A model generated the notes under the pieces. That model was not told the origin of the DNA and made no database searches. It saw only the letters and a list, made by a program, of their open reading frames with translations. This document shows, in pieces, positions 15,101 to 21,534 of a DNA stretch of 21,822 nucleotides. Every line of letters begins with the position of its first letter. Position 1 is the stretch's first letter. A program made the translations under genes and the position numbers. The DNA is from Verrucomicrobiota bacterium (GTDB taxonomy: Bacteria > Verrucomicrobiota > Verrucomicrobiia > Limisphaerales > JAEYXS01): NCBI GenBank assembly GCA_023431185.1, contig JAEYXS010000021.1, forward strand, positions 1-21,822, written 5' to 3'.

Positions 15101-15914
15101 GACGCCGGAAGAGATGGCTTCCCGCGGCATGGCGACGGATTGGAACCAGGTAGCCGAACAGGTCTCCGCGCTCCAGAAACGCATCGATGAGATGGGGCCG
15201 GTGAACCTGGTGGCCATCGAGGAATACGAGGAGACGGAGCAGCGTTATCAATTCCTCACCACGCAGCACGATGACTTGGTGAATGCGAAGACGGAGTTGA
15301 TGGATGTGATCAATCGCATCAATACGCAGACTCGCGAGATGTTCATCACGACGTTCAACCAGATCCGCGACAATTTCCGCGTGATGTTCACGGAGATCTT
15401 CGGTGGTGGCAAAGCGGACCTCGTGCTGGCGGATGAGGCGAATGTGCTGGAGAGCGGCATCGACATCGTGGCGCGGCCTCCGGGCAAGCAGCTCCAGAGC
15501 ATCACGCTGCTGTCCGGTGGTGAACAGACCATGACGGCCGTGGCCTTGCTCTTCTCCATCTATCAAGTGAAGCCCAGCCCGTTCTGCGTGCTGGACGAGC
15601 TGGACGCGCCGCTGGACGAATCCAACATCAACCGCTTCCTGCGCGTGCTGAAGCGCTTCCTGGAGCACTCCCAGTTCGTCATCATCACGCACAACAAGCG
15701 CACCATCGGCATCGCGGATGTGCTCTACGGTGTGACGATGCAGGAACAGGGTGTGAGCCGCATCGTGAGCGTGAAGTTCCACAAGGCGGAAGAAGAAGGT
15801 GCCGACCAGCAATCCAAGCTGCTCGTGCCTCCGCCGAAGGGTGGGACTGTGGACGCCCAAGAGGACGCTCCGCACAAGCGGGAGGAGACACTGGAGCTGA
15901 GCGAGGCGAAGTAG
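12150..15914 (+). CDS. smc: Chromosome segregation protein SMC
   Basis: The full-length protein has 1254 residues from the ATG at 12150, whose product starts MYLKNLTVLGFKSFADKT, the standard SMC N-terminus. An upstream GTG at 12123 would add nine atypical residues. Walker A is GPNGCGKSN (31-39). Two long coiled-coil arms rich in E, Q, R and L flank a hinge at about 528-670 (GSLADKIRV near its start, GGELLNSQGVYTGG near its end). The C-terminal head carries signature LLSGGEQTMTAVALL from 1120, Walker B FCVLDELDAPLDESN from 1145 and the switch histidine in IITHNKRT. A short charged tail follows. SMC homodimers condense and segregate the chromosome, normally with ScpA and ScpB, which are not encoded here. 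It is a single-gene unit ending at a strong terminator. Confidence 0.96.
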   Translation: MYLKNLTVLGFKSFADKTSLNFLPGITAIVGPNGCGKSNVADAIRWVLGEQSAKALRGGEMADVIFTGTDGRKALGMAEVSLTIGDVDQEQLRAAGVEMDYNEVTVTRRVFRDGGSEYFINKTSCRLKDIQQLFMGTGVGRTSYSIMAQGNITQILSSKPEDRRMVFEEAAGITKFKTQKKEALRKLEHTDQNLLRVEDLIKEVKRQIGSLQRQAGKARRFKQIMVELQHLDTQLARHNFDILQNEIAERDERLKLVTIEIESSSAGVNRAEDELAQLRARLAELEQEISLSQQHGLELKGQIDRHESRIHFNEERLRELEHQNAKALGDIAQAEERRLVSEQELSSVSQRLAETEVKLAEHKQTLETRRDSLHNVEQELMAKQEDIRRSQSELFSAAQELSRVRNQINQLDLQKQGNIVRLEKLHSEKVQLEEERTRLEARLAEFSANAEADKLNIQVQRGTVEERQARLKEILQELSQATQQLDGLVRQQAEKRSRLNVLEQLEESHEGFSGGAQAALKQSQAVLGSLADKIRVPDQYIKAVETVLGQNLQLVLTEQPEAAVQILADLNNNKKGKASIAAISLLQGRTNAAIEPTTFTVTTTPVLSVMEVEDAFKPLLECLVGRTLIVDDLNLATTAYRECNGRHDFVTMGGELLNSQGVYTGGQANGNNSGKAPSSILGRKNQIAELKGQLAQLQEQVNEFSRQRGALQSEQTTLQASLQEAQTQLRTQEVAIASREGEFRALQNSMRVLLQKVDTVGYEIDNLSNSDREGAEKREAMAVRIGELEQREATLQAQLADMNHGLEALRQQRDVANAALTEAKVAMATDEQMLASFRNQVRPLQQRISEMQHLADIRRNEMGSFLQRKEQAEVEIAESRQRIEALQHERSQVNDQTTQLVGDRDELNLNIDDRETALRDQRQRVGTLHSQKGTLEVELAQKGMAVQNLRERVQQKYQVNIDDIRSECITITDASEGAPKIETLTPEEMASRGMATDWNQVAEQVSALQKRIDEMGPVNLVAIEEYEETEQRYQFLTTQHDDLVNAKTELMDVINRINTQTREMFITTFNQIRDNFRVMFTEIFGGGKADLVLADEANVLESGIDIVARPPGKQLQSITLLSGGEQTMTAVALLFSIYQVKPSPFCVLDELDAPLDESNINRFLRVLKRFLEHSQFVIITHNKRTIGIADVLYGVTMQEQGVSRIVSVKFHKAEEEGADQQSKLLVPPPKGGTVDAQEDAPHKREETLELSEAK

Positions 15915-15943
15915 AAGAACGAGGAAACGTTTTGCCGGTCATC

Positions 15944-15978
15944 ATCCCGCTTTTCGTAAAAGGAAAGCGGGATTTTTT
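15944..15978 (+). terminator. Rho-independent terminator of smc
   Basis: A perfect 10-bp stem (ATCCCGCTTT/AAAGCGGGAT) with a 10-nt loop is followed directly by a run of T. It lies 29 bases after the smc stop codon. Confidence 0.88.
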
Positions 15979-16038
15979 ATACAGAAAGTTTGAAGTTCCC
16001 GTTTGAAAGGGCGTGATAAAAAGTGGGTGAGATAGAAG

Positions 16039-16110
16039 TGGTTGGCTACGGCAGACGTCGCGGACTGCCGGCTGGAAGCCGGCAGCAGGGGTCGCGTGTT
16101 TCGTCGCGGC
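16039..16110. repeat. Dispersed repeat B, copy 2, with hairpin
   Basis: It shares the 18-nt exact core (16054-16071) and flanks with 2293-2372. Here the core runs into a perfect 9-bp hairpin, CTGCCGGCT/AGCCGGCAG with loop GGA (16065-16085). It sits between the smc terminator and the promoter of the next gene and does not code for protein. Confidence 0.7.
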
Positions 16111-16159
16111 TCACCAAAGCGCACCTATTTTTAATCACACCCGGTTTGAAACGAAATAC

Positions 16160-16188
16160 TTGTAGTCGTGTGTGTTTTTTCGTAGTAT
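16160..16188 (+). promoter_or_regulatory. Sigma-70-like promoter of the duplicated-domain gene
   Basis: TTGTAG (16160-16165) and TAGTAT (16183-16188) are separated by exactly 17 nt, each matching four of six consensus bases. Transcription would start near 16195, giving a leader of about 54 nt. Confidence 0.45.
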
Positions 16189-16197
16189 GTGTGCCGC

Positions 16198-16225
16198 TGC
16201 CTGGCTGATCTTCAAAGCCGAGGCA
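16198..16225 (+). promoter_or_regulatory. 5' leader hairpin
   Basis: TGCCTGGCT pairs with AGCC-G-AGGCA (9 bp, one bulged G, 9-nt loop) at the predicted 5' end of the mRNA. The Shine-Dalgarno AAGGAGAGGA (16237-16246) follows 11 bases later and is left free. It may protect the mRNA end; there is no T-run, so it is not a terminator. Confidence 0.4.
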
Positions 16226-16248
16226 AACTCAAAAACAAGGAGAGGACA

Positions 16249-17277
16249 ATGAGATCAATCGTCAACATCGCTACATTGATATTCCTGCTGGCAGGAACAG
16301 GTTTGATCACTGCAGCAGAGTCTATAACCGGGGCTTTCGGCATCAAGCTGGGAGATGTCTTGGACAGTTCCAACGTGCTGAACAGAACTGTCGTGAGCGG
16401 GGGATCTGTCAAATATGAGGTCAAAGCGATTTCGCCGCATAAATCTTTTCAGACCTATGAGGTTGAGGTCACCTCGGGGACGAAGAAAATCCATACGATC
16501 ACAGCCACGGGAAGGTATCCCGGCAAGGACGCCGCGATGCCGGTCTTTAACGCGGTGAAAACGGAGTTTGAAGCCACGTATGGTCCGGCCAAGACGAATC
16601 GGAGGGAAGGGGCCGCATTTTTCGCTTCGGAGCAGAGAACCGTTTCACTTTTAGTCAACGAATCACGCGCGGCCGTGGCTTTTCTGGTGCTGACTTGCAA
16701 GGATGACAGTTTGACGTCACAGGCTGAGAAGGAGGCCGCTCCAGTTCCAGCGCCGACGCCTTCACCTGCTGCTGCCACGACGGCTCCAGCAACGGCCGCG
16801 GCCGGTGCGGGTGAGATTGAAGGAGCGTTCGGGTTCAAGTTCGGTGAGGTTTTTAATACGGCCAAAGCCCAGGGCATGGCGAAAATCACCTCGGGAGAAG
16901 TGATGTACAAGGTGAAGCCGCCGTTACCCAATGCTTACTTCGATACCTACCTTGTCCAGATCACGCCCAACACGAAGAGAATATTTGAGATCTGGGCTAT
17001 TGGCCCGGTGCCGAGTGAATCTGAAGGCAAGATTCGGCGGGATTCGCTGGTGAAAGCGATCGAGGCGAAATACCAGACCAAGAAGGGCATGTTTGACACA
17101 GAATTCGCGCGTATCCTGCACCAAGGTGACAAAACCGTCACGGTGAAATCTTCACGTCAACCATCAGGAGCGGGCTATCAACTTGAGCTAAGGTATAAAG
17201 ATAGCGCTTTGGCCAAAGAGGGAAGAGGGGAAGCGGTGGATCGCAATGTCAAGAATGTGGATAGTAAAGGGTTGTAA
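16249..17277 (+). CDS. Secreted protein with two copies of an unknown domain
   Basis: The product is 342 residues from the ATG at 16249, set by a strong Shine-Dalgarno and a clear signal peptide (MRSIVNIATLIFLLAGTGL, likely cleaved after TAA near residue 23). The mature part holds two related domains. The first begins ITGAFGIKLGDVLDSS and contains VKYEVKAISPHKSFQTYEV. The second begins IEGAFGFKFGEVFNTA and contains VMYKVKPPLPNAYFDTYLV. They are joined by a P/A/T-rich linker (APVPAPTPSPAAATTAP). Each has about 120 residues and ends with a predicted helix (FEATYGPAK; IEAKYQTKKG). This is an internal duplication. I recognise no family and do not propose a function beyond an exported, probably periplasmic, protein. 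It appears to be a single-gene unit with its own promoter. Confidence 0.8.
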   Translation: MRSIVNIATLIFLLAGTGLITAAESITGAFGIKLGDVLDSSNVLNRTVVSGGSVKYEVKAISPHKSFQTYEVEVTSGTKKIHTITATGRYPGKDAAMPVFNAVKTEFEATYGPAKTNRREGAAFFASEQRTVSLLVNESRAAVAFLVLTCKDDSLTSQAEKEAAPVPAPTPSPAAATTAPATAAAGAGEIEGAFGFKFGEVFNTAKAQGMAKITSGEVMYKVKPPLPNAYFDTYLVQITPNTKRIFEIWAIGPVPSESEGKIRRDSLVKAIEAKYQTKKGMFDTEFARILHQGDKTVTVKSSRQPSGAGYQLELRYKDSALAKEGRGEAVDRNVKNVDSKGL

Positions 17278-17357
17278 ACGTGATGCGGTCGGCTTGCTGA
17301 TCACGGCCTCCTTTTCCTTGTTGCACGGCCTTGGGGGGACTTACTACGCTTCGCCCC

Positions 17358-17657
17358 ATGTTTTCACATGTTGTGATCTTTTGGACGGACCCCGCCAATC
17401 CCAAGGCGGCGGATGAACTCATCGAGGGTGCAGAGAAATATCTGCGCCCGATCCCGGGTGTGCTGCATTTCCATGTCGGCAAGATGGTGGGGAGCCATCG
17501 CCCGGTGGTGGACCAGACCTATCAGGTGGCCCTGAACCTCGTCTTCCCGGACAAGAAGGCGCAGGACGATTATCAGGTGCATCCGCTGCATATCGACTTC
17601 GTGGAGAAGGTGTTCAAGCGCGTGTGCAAGAAGGTGAACATCTACGACTTCGAATAA
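17358..17657 (+). CDS. Dabb (stress-responsive A/B barrel) domain protein
   Basis: The product is 99 residues from the ATG at 17358 (MFSHVVIFWTD). An ATG 27 bases upstream would add residues outside the domain. The HVVIFW strand, the PGVLHFHVGK strand, the VALNLVFPDKKAQDDYQVHPLH block and the final FVEKVFKRV helix are typical of Dabb ferredoxin-like dimers. Bacterial members are small cytoplasmic proteins of mostly unknown role. It is 80 bases after the secreted-protein gene and is followed by a strong terminator. The ATG has no visible Shine-Dalgarno. Confidence 0.87.
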   Translation: MFSHVVIFWTDPANPKAADELIEGAEKYLRPIPGVLHFHVGKMVGSHRPVVDQTYQVALNLVFPDKKAQDDYQVHPLHIDFVEKVFKRVCKKVNIYDFE

Positions 17658-17693
17658 AGCGCCGTTTCTTTGGTGATTGGGCGTTGAGCTGGC

Positions 17694-17721
17694 AAGCGGC
17701 GGTGCGAACCGCCGCTTTTTT
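17694..17721 (+). terminator. Rho-independent terminator after the Dabb gene
   Basis: A perfect 10-bp stem, AAGCGGCGGT/ACCGCCGCTT, with loop GCGA runs into six T residues. It lies 36 bases after the stop codon. Confidence 0.88.
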
Positions 17722-17964
17722 GTGCTTGGGGAGCGCGGGTTGTCTCAACCCGCAGCGACGTTGACAAGCGAGGTCAGGTGGCGCAAGGAATGTTGGATTT
17801 GCCCAGGGATGTTTCCTTTCCCCTCATCCCCGGCCTTCTCCCTCGGGGAGAAGGGGTTACCATTTCCCGGAGTCGTGGAAGTGGGATGTCCCTAGCGCGA
17901 GACTGCCTGGCTGCCAATTCATGGAAGCTCTAAAAGAGGTTCCGAAAAGTTTTTAAAACAGGAC
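17722..17964. other. Gene-free stretch with two perfect hairpins
   Basis: GCGGGTTG/CAACCCGC with loop TCT is at 17735-17753, and CCTTCTCCC/GGGAGAAGG with loop TCG is at 17834-17854. Neither is followed by a T-run. The second lies in a CCCCTCATCCC...AAGGGG context; a related CCCTCTCC/GGAGAGGG hairpin occurs at 21256. No open frame here looks real. Confidence 0.6.
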
Positions 17965-17995
17965 TTGCAATCTCGGGGCGTATGACGCTTAATTT
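17965..17995 (+). promoter_or_regulatory. Possible tRNA-Gly promoter
   Basis: TTGCAA (17965-17970) and TAATTT (17990-17995) are separated by 19 nt, slightly long. A start near 18002 would precede the tRNA by about 14 nt. The match is moderate. Confidence 0.35.
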
Positions 17996-18015
17996 GCCCG
18001 CTTTACGGAACGGAA

Positions 18016-18092
18016 GCGAGCGTAGCTCAGTCTGGTAGAGCGTCACCTTGCCAAGGTGAATGTCGAGGGTTCGAATCCCTTCGCTCGCTCCA
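18016..18092 (+). tRNA. tRNA-Gly (anticodon GCC)
   Basis: A full cloverleaf is visible. The acceptor arms GCGAGCG/CGCTCGC pair perfectly. The D stem is GCTC/GAGC. The anticodon stem TCACC/GGTGA holds loop TTGCCAA with anticodon GCC at 18050-18052. The T arm GAGGG/CCCTT holds TTCGAAT. The discriminator is T, as usual for bacterial glycine tRNAs, and CCA is encoded (18090-18092). No integrase or attachment-site repeat is seen beside it. Confidence 0.96.
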
Positions 18093-18187
18093 TCTTCTCA
18101 GAAAAAATCCCGCGAACTTAAAAACACGCAGGTAATCTGGCTTTATTTCCAAATGGGATGCGTGAGACGTAATGGGGGAGGTTTTTT

Positions 18188-18223
18188 GACAGGATTTACA
18201 GGATTAACGGGATTGTTGGGATT
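18188..18223. repeat. 9-nt tandem array, four units, at a gene end
   Basis: The units GACAGGATT, TACAGGATT, AACGGGATT and GTTGGGATT follow one another with an exact 9-nt period. The array runs into the stop codon (18222-18224) of the gene on the minus strand. It belongs to the ACAGGAT type that I recall as common between genes in several phyla. Confidence 0.75.
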
Positions 18224-19046
18224 ACCGGGCTGACTTCTTGGGGGGAGGAATGCCAAGCAGTTTTTCGACGACGTAGAAGTCCAGCCGGAAGGTGTCGTAG
18301 CATTGAACGGCACGAACGAGCAGCAGGTTGCGCTTGTAGGGGTAGTTAAAATCGAGTGAGCGTTTTTCCCTGAATTCACGCAACTGACGGGTATTGGCCA
18401 ATTCGCGAAGGATTTGCTCCAGATTTCCTTCTGTCAGCGGAGGGCCTTCGACTTCGTAGCGCTTTTCTTTGATCCGGTAAAAGGGCGGCAGACCGGGCTC
18501 GAGGCTGATGTATTCGCCTTTCTCGGTCAGGAGCAGGTTCAAGAGATCGGGAGTGGAATAGGATGCGGGAGCGGCGGCGATTGGTTTTCTTCTTAGCACC
18601 ATCACTTCATCCGGGTGGGAATTGACCCATGTGTTGTTCTTATCAAACGGATCGGTGCCGACAGCGACGCGTTGGCCATTGAACTCGCCCAGCATGCGCT
18701 GAAGCTCATGCCGGGTGCAGCCGCCAGTGAGGCGTTTACAAGGTTTTGGATAACGGTCTTTCGTGGAGAGGATGGAAAACCATTGGCCGTGAGGGATCTG
18801 CTGCAGGGCCAGGGCGAGCAGCGCGTCATCGGCTACACCACGGATCGGGTATTGCAAGCGGTGGAAAATGGTGATGACCAGCTCGGGCGCCGGTTCATTG
18901 GCGATGAGGGATTCGAGGTCGGTGATGAAATCGATGAAGTACGCCTTTCCGGTGGTGCCGTTCTGAGCTGGGTGAACATTCACATAGAGCTCACCTGTTT
19001 CCGTGAGCCATTCGCGCAATTGCTGATATTGGGACGGGGTGAGCAT
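18222..19046 (-). CDS. Protein with a PilT-like N-terminal domain, no ATPase
   Basis: The product is 274 residues with no signal or membrane segment. Residues about 165-260 resemble the N-terminal (PAS-like) domain of PilT/PilB-family secretion ATPases: TPDLLNLLLTEKGEYISLE, GLPPFYRI, PPLTEGNLEQIL, then SLDFNYPYKRNLLLVRA. In PilT this domain precedes the RecA-like ATPase; here the protein ends soon after it, with no Walker A or B. Residues 1-150 are a separate domain that I do not recognise (GVADDALLALALQQIPHGQW; FDKNNTWVNSHPDEVMVL), followed by a short P/A linker. It could be a regulator or partner of a pilus motor, or a reuse of the fold; neither is shown. The gene stands alone downstream of the tRNA, on the opposite strand. 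Confidence 0.65.
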   Translation of the reverse strand: MLTPSQYQQLREWLTETGELYVNVHPAQNGTTGKAYFIDFITDLESLIANEPAPELVITIFHRLQYPIRGVADDALLALALQQIPHGQWFSILSTKDRYPKPCKRLTGGCTRHELQRMLGEFNGQRVAVGTDPFDKNNTWVNSHPDEVMVLRRKPIAAAPASYSTPDLLNLLLTEKGEYISLEPGLPPFYRIKEKRYEVEGPPLTEGNLEQILRELANTRQLREFREKRSLDFNYPYKRNLLLVRAVQCYDTFRLDFYVVEKLLGIPPPKKSAR

Positions 19047-19139
19047 CCTTGCCCGGTTTTTAGGGTTGTCTATGCAGTATGGCTATTCTTAGTCGAAAGG
19101 CAAAAGGGAAGTGTCGGGGGAGGAGTTGCGATGGGGCGG

Positions 19140-19481
19140 CTATTTCTTAGGCTTCTTTTTGCTGGCAGCAGGCAGGGTGACGTTTTTGGCGGCGGCATTC
19201 AGGGCTGACCGCAGGACGTCTGTTTTAATCGAGGGCAGGTGGACGTTGGTGTAGCCGCGTTCTCCCCAGGCACCAGCGCAGGGTTTGAATGCTTTGGGTG
19301 AGCTTTTGAGGAAGGTGCGCTGTTCCTCGGGCGTGAGTTTGACCATGCCCCAGTCGTCGTCCGGTTTCCCGAGGGAGGCGAAGATCTTGCCTCCGAGACG
19401 GAAGTCGGGGTGGTTCATGTGGGCGGATTCCACCGCTTGCGGGATCGCGAGGGCCAGTTGGCGGAATTGGTCGGGGGTCAT
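19140..19481 (-). CDS. MmcQ/YjbR family protein
   Basis: This 113-residue cytoplasmic protein opens MTPDQFRQLALAIPQAVESAHMNHPDFRLGG style, with the conserved H...HPDFR motif and a GKIFASLG strand, then WGMVKLTPEEQ. It ends in a basic tail KKKPKK. These features define the MmcQ/YjbR family, which has a CyaY-like fold and is often called DNA-binding; the function is not established. The start is secure because homologues begin at the same point. There is no Shine-Dalgarno before it; the region upstream is an 8-nt repeat. Confidence 0.87.
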   Translation of the reverse strand: MTPDQFRQLALAIPQAVESAHMNHPDFRLGGKIFASLGKPDDDWGMVKLTPEEQRTFLKSSPKAFKPCAGAWGERGYTNVHLPSIKTDVLRSALNAAAKNVTLPAASKKKPKK

Positions 19482-19487
19482 GGGATT

Positions 19488-19507
19488 GTGGGTTTGTGGG
19501 TTTGTGG
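19488..19507. repeat. 8-nt tandem repeat in a gene leader
   Basis: GTGGGTTT occurs twice and then half again (GTGG). It lies 6 bases before the start codon of the YjbR-like gene, where a Shine-Dalgarno sequence would be expected. Confidence 0.7.
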
Positions 19508-19558
19508 AGCAGAATCCGATTGGTTTTGGTGTCGAGCCAGTTCATCTGGTGAATGCAG

Positions 19559-19903
19559 CTAGAAAGTGGAACTGACGCGACCCAATGGATAGGCCAAAAA
19601 TGTCCAGATAGAAAAGAAAAGGATGTAAATCAGGCAAGTGGCTAAACCTTTGGTGAATTGTTCAAACCGATCCGGATAACGAAACCTCGACCAACGTATG
19701 AGCAGAAGGAGTCCGGTGATGAAACAGATTGGCATGGTAAATGTTGTTGCGAACAGGCTGAAGTCGTTTCGCGGAAAAAAGCGGTTCAGGAACAGATAGC
19801 CGAGAATGTCAGTGGTCAGGGTGGTAAACGGCCAGAGCAGAAATGCCGTTCTCAGCAGATGCTTTTGTGGCCCGATACTTTTTTGTGAAGTTTGATCAGC
19901 CAT
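19559..19903 (-). CDS. Small membrane protein, three helices
   Basis: The product is 114 residues with hydrophobic segments at about 20-38, 50-70 and 87-106. These are separated by short basic/aromatic loops (NRFFPRNDF, RWSRFRYPDRF). The N-terminus MADQTSQKSIGPQK is polar and probably cytoplasmic. I recognise no family. The base composition is like its neighbours, and the start ATG at 19903 is the only reasonable one. It is separated from the next upstream gene on the strand by the three-hairpin element. Confidence 0.6.
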   Translation of the reverse strand: MADQTSQKSIGPQKHLLRTAFLLWPFTTLTTDILGYLFLNRFFPRNDFSLFATTFTMPICFITGLLLLIRWSRFRYPDRFEQFTKGLATCLIYILFFSIWTFLAYPLGRVSSTF

Positions 19904-20014
19904 GGTTGTTTGTGGTCTTGCCTCTTTGGGAATCTCTTTTTTGAAATATCAAGGGAAGCGGGTGATTGGTCAAATGGGAATGATGATGAGTTTGGCCTTT
20001 TGTTTCTGGCTCAT

Positions 20015-20104
20015 CCGCCCCTCCGGGGCGGTGTCTTCTACACGGTGAACCACGGGTTCCCGTTGGTCACCCGTGGCTACTGGCGTTTGCCCCGTTCGGG
20101 GCAA
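20015..20104. repeat. Three-hairpin intergenic element, copy 2
   Basis: H1 at 20015-20031 has a perfect 7-bp stem (CCGCCCC/GGGGCGG, loop TCC). H2 at 20050-20076 has an 8-bp stem (CCACGGGT/ACCCGTGG) and an 11-nt loop. H3 at 20087-20104 has a perfect 7-bp stem (TTGCCCC/GGGGCAA, loop GTTC). The spacers are 18 and 10 nt, almost as in copy 1 (20 and 10). The stems share little sequence with copy 1. The right third overlaps the end of the gene at 20067-20849. Confidence 0.75.
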
Positions 20105-20849
20105 GGGACGAAGGGCGGCAGATGAACAAAGCGGTGACGGCGAAAAAGATCAGCATGAGCACGTAGAGGAATATGGAGTGGTCCCCGGCAAACCAGAAAT
20201 ATAACGGATTCAAATCCAGGGAAATGCTATCAAAGGCGATGCCTTTGAGAAACACGTCATAGTCCCACAATACGAGACCGATAAAATTCGGAACCAGAAA
20301 GAGGACGCCGTAAGCGAGAATCGCGACGCCAGCCCCGCTGACTTTACTCAATCGCAGCAGGGTGCAAGCACCGATCAATAGGGCGTAGTAGAAAAGTAAC
20401 AAGCCTGCCTCCAGTTTATGGGGGAGGTGGTGGGTCCAATCGACTTGCCATTTGGCCAGATCGGAATTCAGAAATTCAGGGACCGTGCTGCCTTCATGAT
20501 ACCAGCGGTAGGCATCGTTGCCGAAATGGGCGGTGAATGTCTGACGCCAAGGCAGATAGGAGAGAATGGCCAAGAGTGTAACAGCCACCAAAACCAGATA
20601 GAGCACGAAAGCGAGCTGGGGGCGCCGATGGAGGCGGGCCGAGAGTTCGGGCAAAAACAGGAGGGGAGCAGCAAGCAAGATCACCTTGAAGGGAATGGTC
20701 AGTAATTCGAACAACATGAAGCCACTGAGCTGTTCCAGCACCCACAGGACGATGGCAGCGGCGGAAGCTATCAAACCAATGAGGCCAGAGCGCGGAAGGC
20801 GGGTGAGCGGTCCGGAGGTCGGGGTGTTCGCCGGTTTGGTGGTGGTCAT
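20067..20849 (-). CDS. Polytopic membrane protein of unknown function
   Basis: The product is 260 residues from the ATG at 20849, which overlaps the lipoprotein stop codon by 4 bp; an in-frame start 24 bases upstream is less likely. About six membrane helices lie near 22-40, 47-68, 79-99, 147-166, 174-195 and 225-244. A soluble segment at about 100-146 (rich in W, H and Y) lies between helices 3 and 4. I recognise no family. The last 12 residues (LAPNGANASSHG) and the stop codon come from the three-hairpin element, so the original C-terminus may have been replaced. Coupling to the lipoprotein suggests the two act together in the envelope. Confidence 0.68.
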   Translation of the reverse strand: MTTTKPANTPTSGPLTRLPRSGLIGLIASAAAIVLWVLEQLSGFMLFELLTIPFKVILLAAPLLFLPELSARLHRRPQLAFVLYLVLVAVTLLAILSYLPWRQTFTAHFGNDAYRWYHEGSTVPEFLNSDLAKWQVDWTHHLPHKLEAGLLLFYYALLIGACTLLRLSKVSGAGVAILAYGVLFLVPNFIGLVLWDYDVFLKGIAFDSISLDLNPLYFWFAGDHSIFLYVLMLIFFAVTALFICRPSSLAPNGANASSHG

Positions 20850-21061
20850 TTGGTAAAGATTGGGAGAATCCAATAGAGCAGATTGCCGGCGAGTGAGACG
20901 GCGCTGCCGTAATCTGTTTCGGAATCGGTTTTGGTTTCCTTCTTTTCCAGGGATTTCAACTGCTGTTCCCGGGTGGGGTTCAAGGTCTGGCAGCCGACGG
21001 TGGCCAGGAGGAGGGAGATCAAACAGAGCGAGGCGAATGATCTGAGGCGATGGGCGGCCAT
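20846..21061 (-). CDS. Small predicted lipoprotein
   Basis: The product is 71 residues from the ATG at 21061, supported by a GGAG ribosome site 10 bases upstream. A longer frame starting at 21163 would put 34 unlikely residues before the signal. The signal MAAHRLRSFASLCLISLLLA ends in a lipobox-like TVGC, with the lipid-bearing Cys at about 23; T rather than L at -3 is less usual. The mature part is a charged stretch (TREQQLKSLEKKETKTDSE) and then a hydrophobic end (LAGNLLYWILPIF). Its stop codon overlaps the start of the membrane-protein gene. No known family is recognised. Confidence 0.62.
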   Translation of the reverse strand: MAAHRLRSFASLCLISLLLATVGCQTLNPTREQQLKSLEKKETKTDSETDYGSAVSLAGNLLYWILPIFTK

Positions 21062-21163
21062 AGGTTCTTCTCCAAGCTGGTATTTGTGGCGAATCCTACT
21101 CTTACGGGTGAGGTTGTATATGGGAAAATGGGGATTCCGTGGGGCACACGCGGCTGCGGGCAT

Positions 21164-21341
21164 TTGCCCATCCGGGTAAGGCGGGAAAGCGGGTCTCTTT
21201 GGTTTCTAGTTTACGGTTGCGCGTGAAATGCAGGATCAGGCCACCACTCCCCGTGCCCTCTCCCCCAGCTACCGCTGGCGGAGAGGGAGATGGCAGCCGT
21301 GATGAGGTGAGGGTGCTGACACGCAGCCAGGTTCTGGCAGT
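21164..21341. repeat. Gene-free stretch with long hairpin
   Basis: The stretch has no credible frame. At 21256-21287 a 13-bp stem with one mismatch joins CCCTCTCC-C-CCAGC to GCTGG-C-GGAGAGGG, loop TACC. It stands in a TGCCCTCTCC...GTGAGGG context, related to the hairpin at 17834-17854. Confidence 0.6.
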
Positions 21342-21518
21342 TTAAGACAGGCTCTGTTGATCCAGAATGCTGCGCCACATGAGCATGGGGTTCACGCCCG
21401 CTTAGTCAGAGTCTTGGCCGTCGTTCACCTCGATGACGGTCCAATCGCCCGTTTGGGTTTGGGCGACGTCTACGACGAGGAAGGTGACGTTGATACGGCG
21501 GCGGTAGTGGTGAAGGGA
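21342..21518 (-). pseudogene. Remnant of an ATP-grasp (R2K/DUF4343-like) gene
   Basis: One minus-strand frame reads HHYRRRINVTFLVVDVA, then TGDWTVIEVNDGQDSD, a TAA stop, and continues in the same frame as AGVNPMLMWRSILDQQ to a second stop at 21342-21344. The text VVDVAxTxxGxWxVIEVNDGQ.SGL is the C-terminal end of R2K-type ATP-grasp proteins as I remember it. The internal TAA fits a single change of a leucine TTA. Nothing upstream continues the protein: within about 20 bases the frame meets the near-palindrome at 21535. Only about 55 of an expected 250 or more residues remain, so the gene is dead. Confidence 0.55.
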
Positions 21519-21534
21519 AGGATTTGGTAGAAAA

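Noticed and set aside
16065..16085. Strong hairpin as a second terminator
   Set aside because: There is no T-run after it, and it belongs to a dispersed repeat.
18016..18092. tRNA-Gly as an integration site
   Set aside because: No integrase gene and no repeat of the tRNA 3' end is seen within the window.
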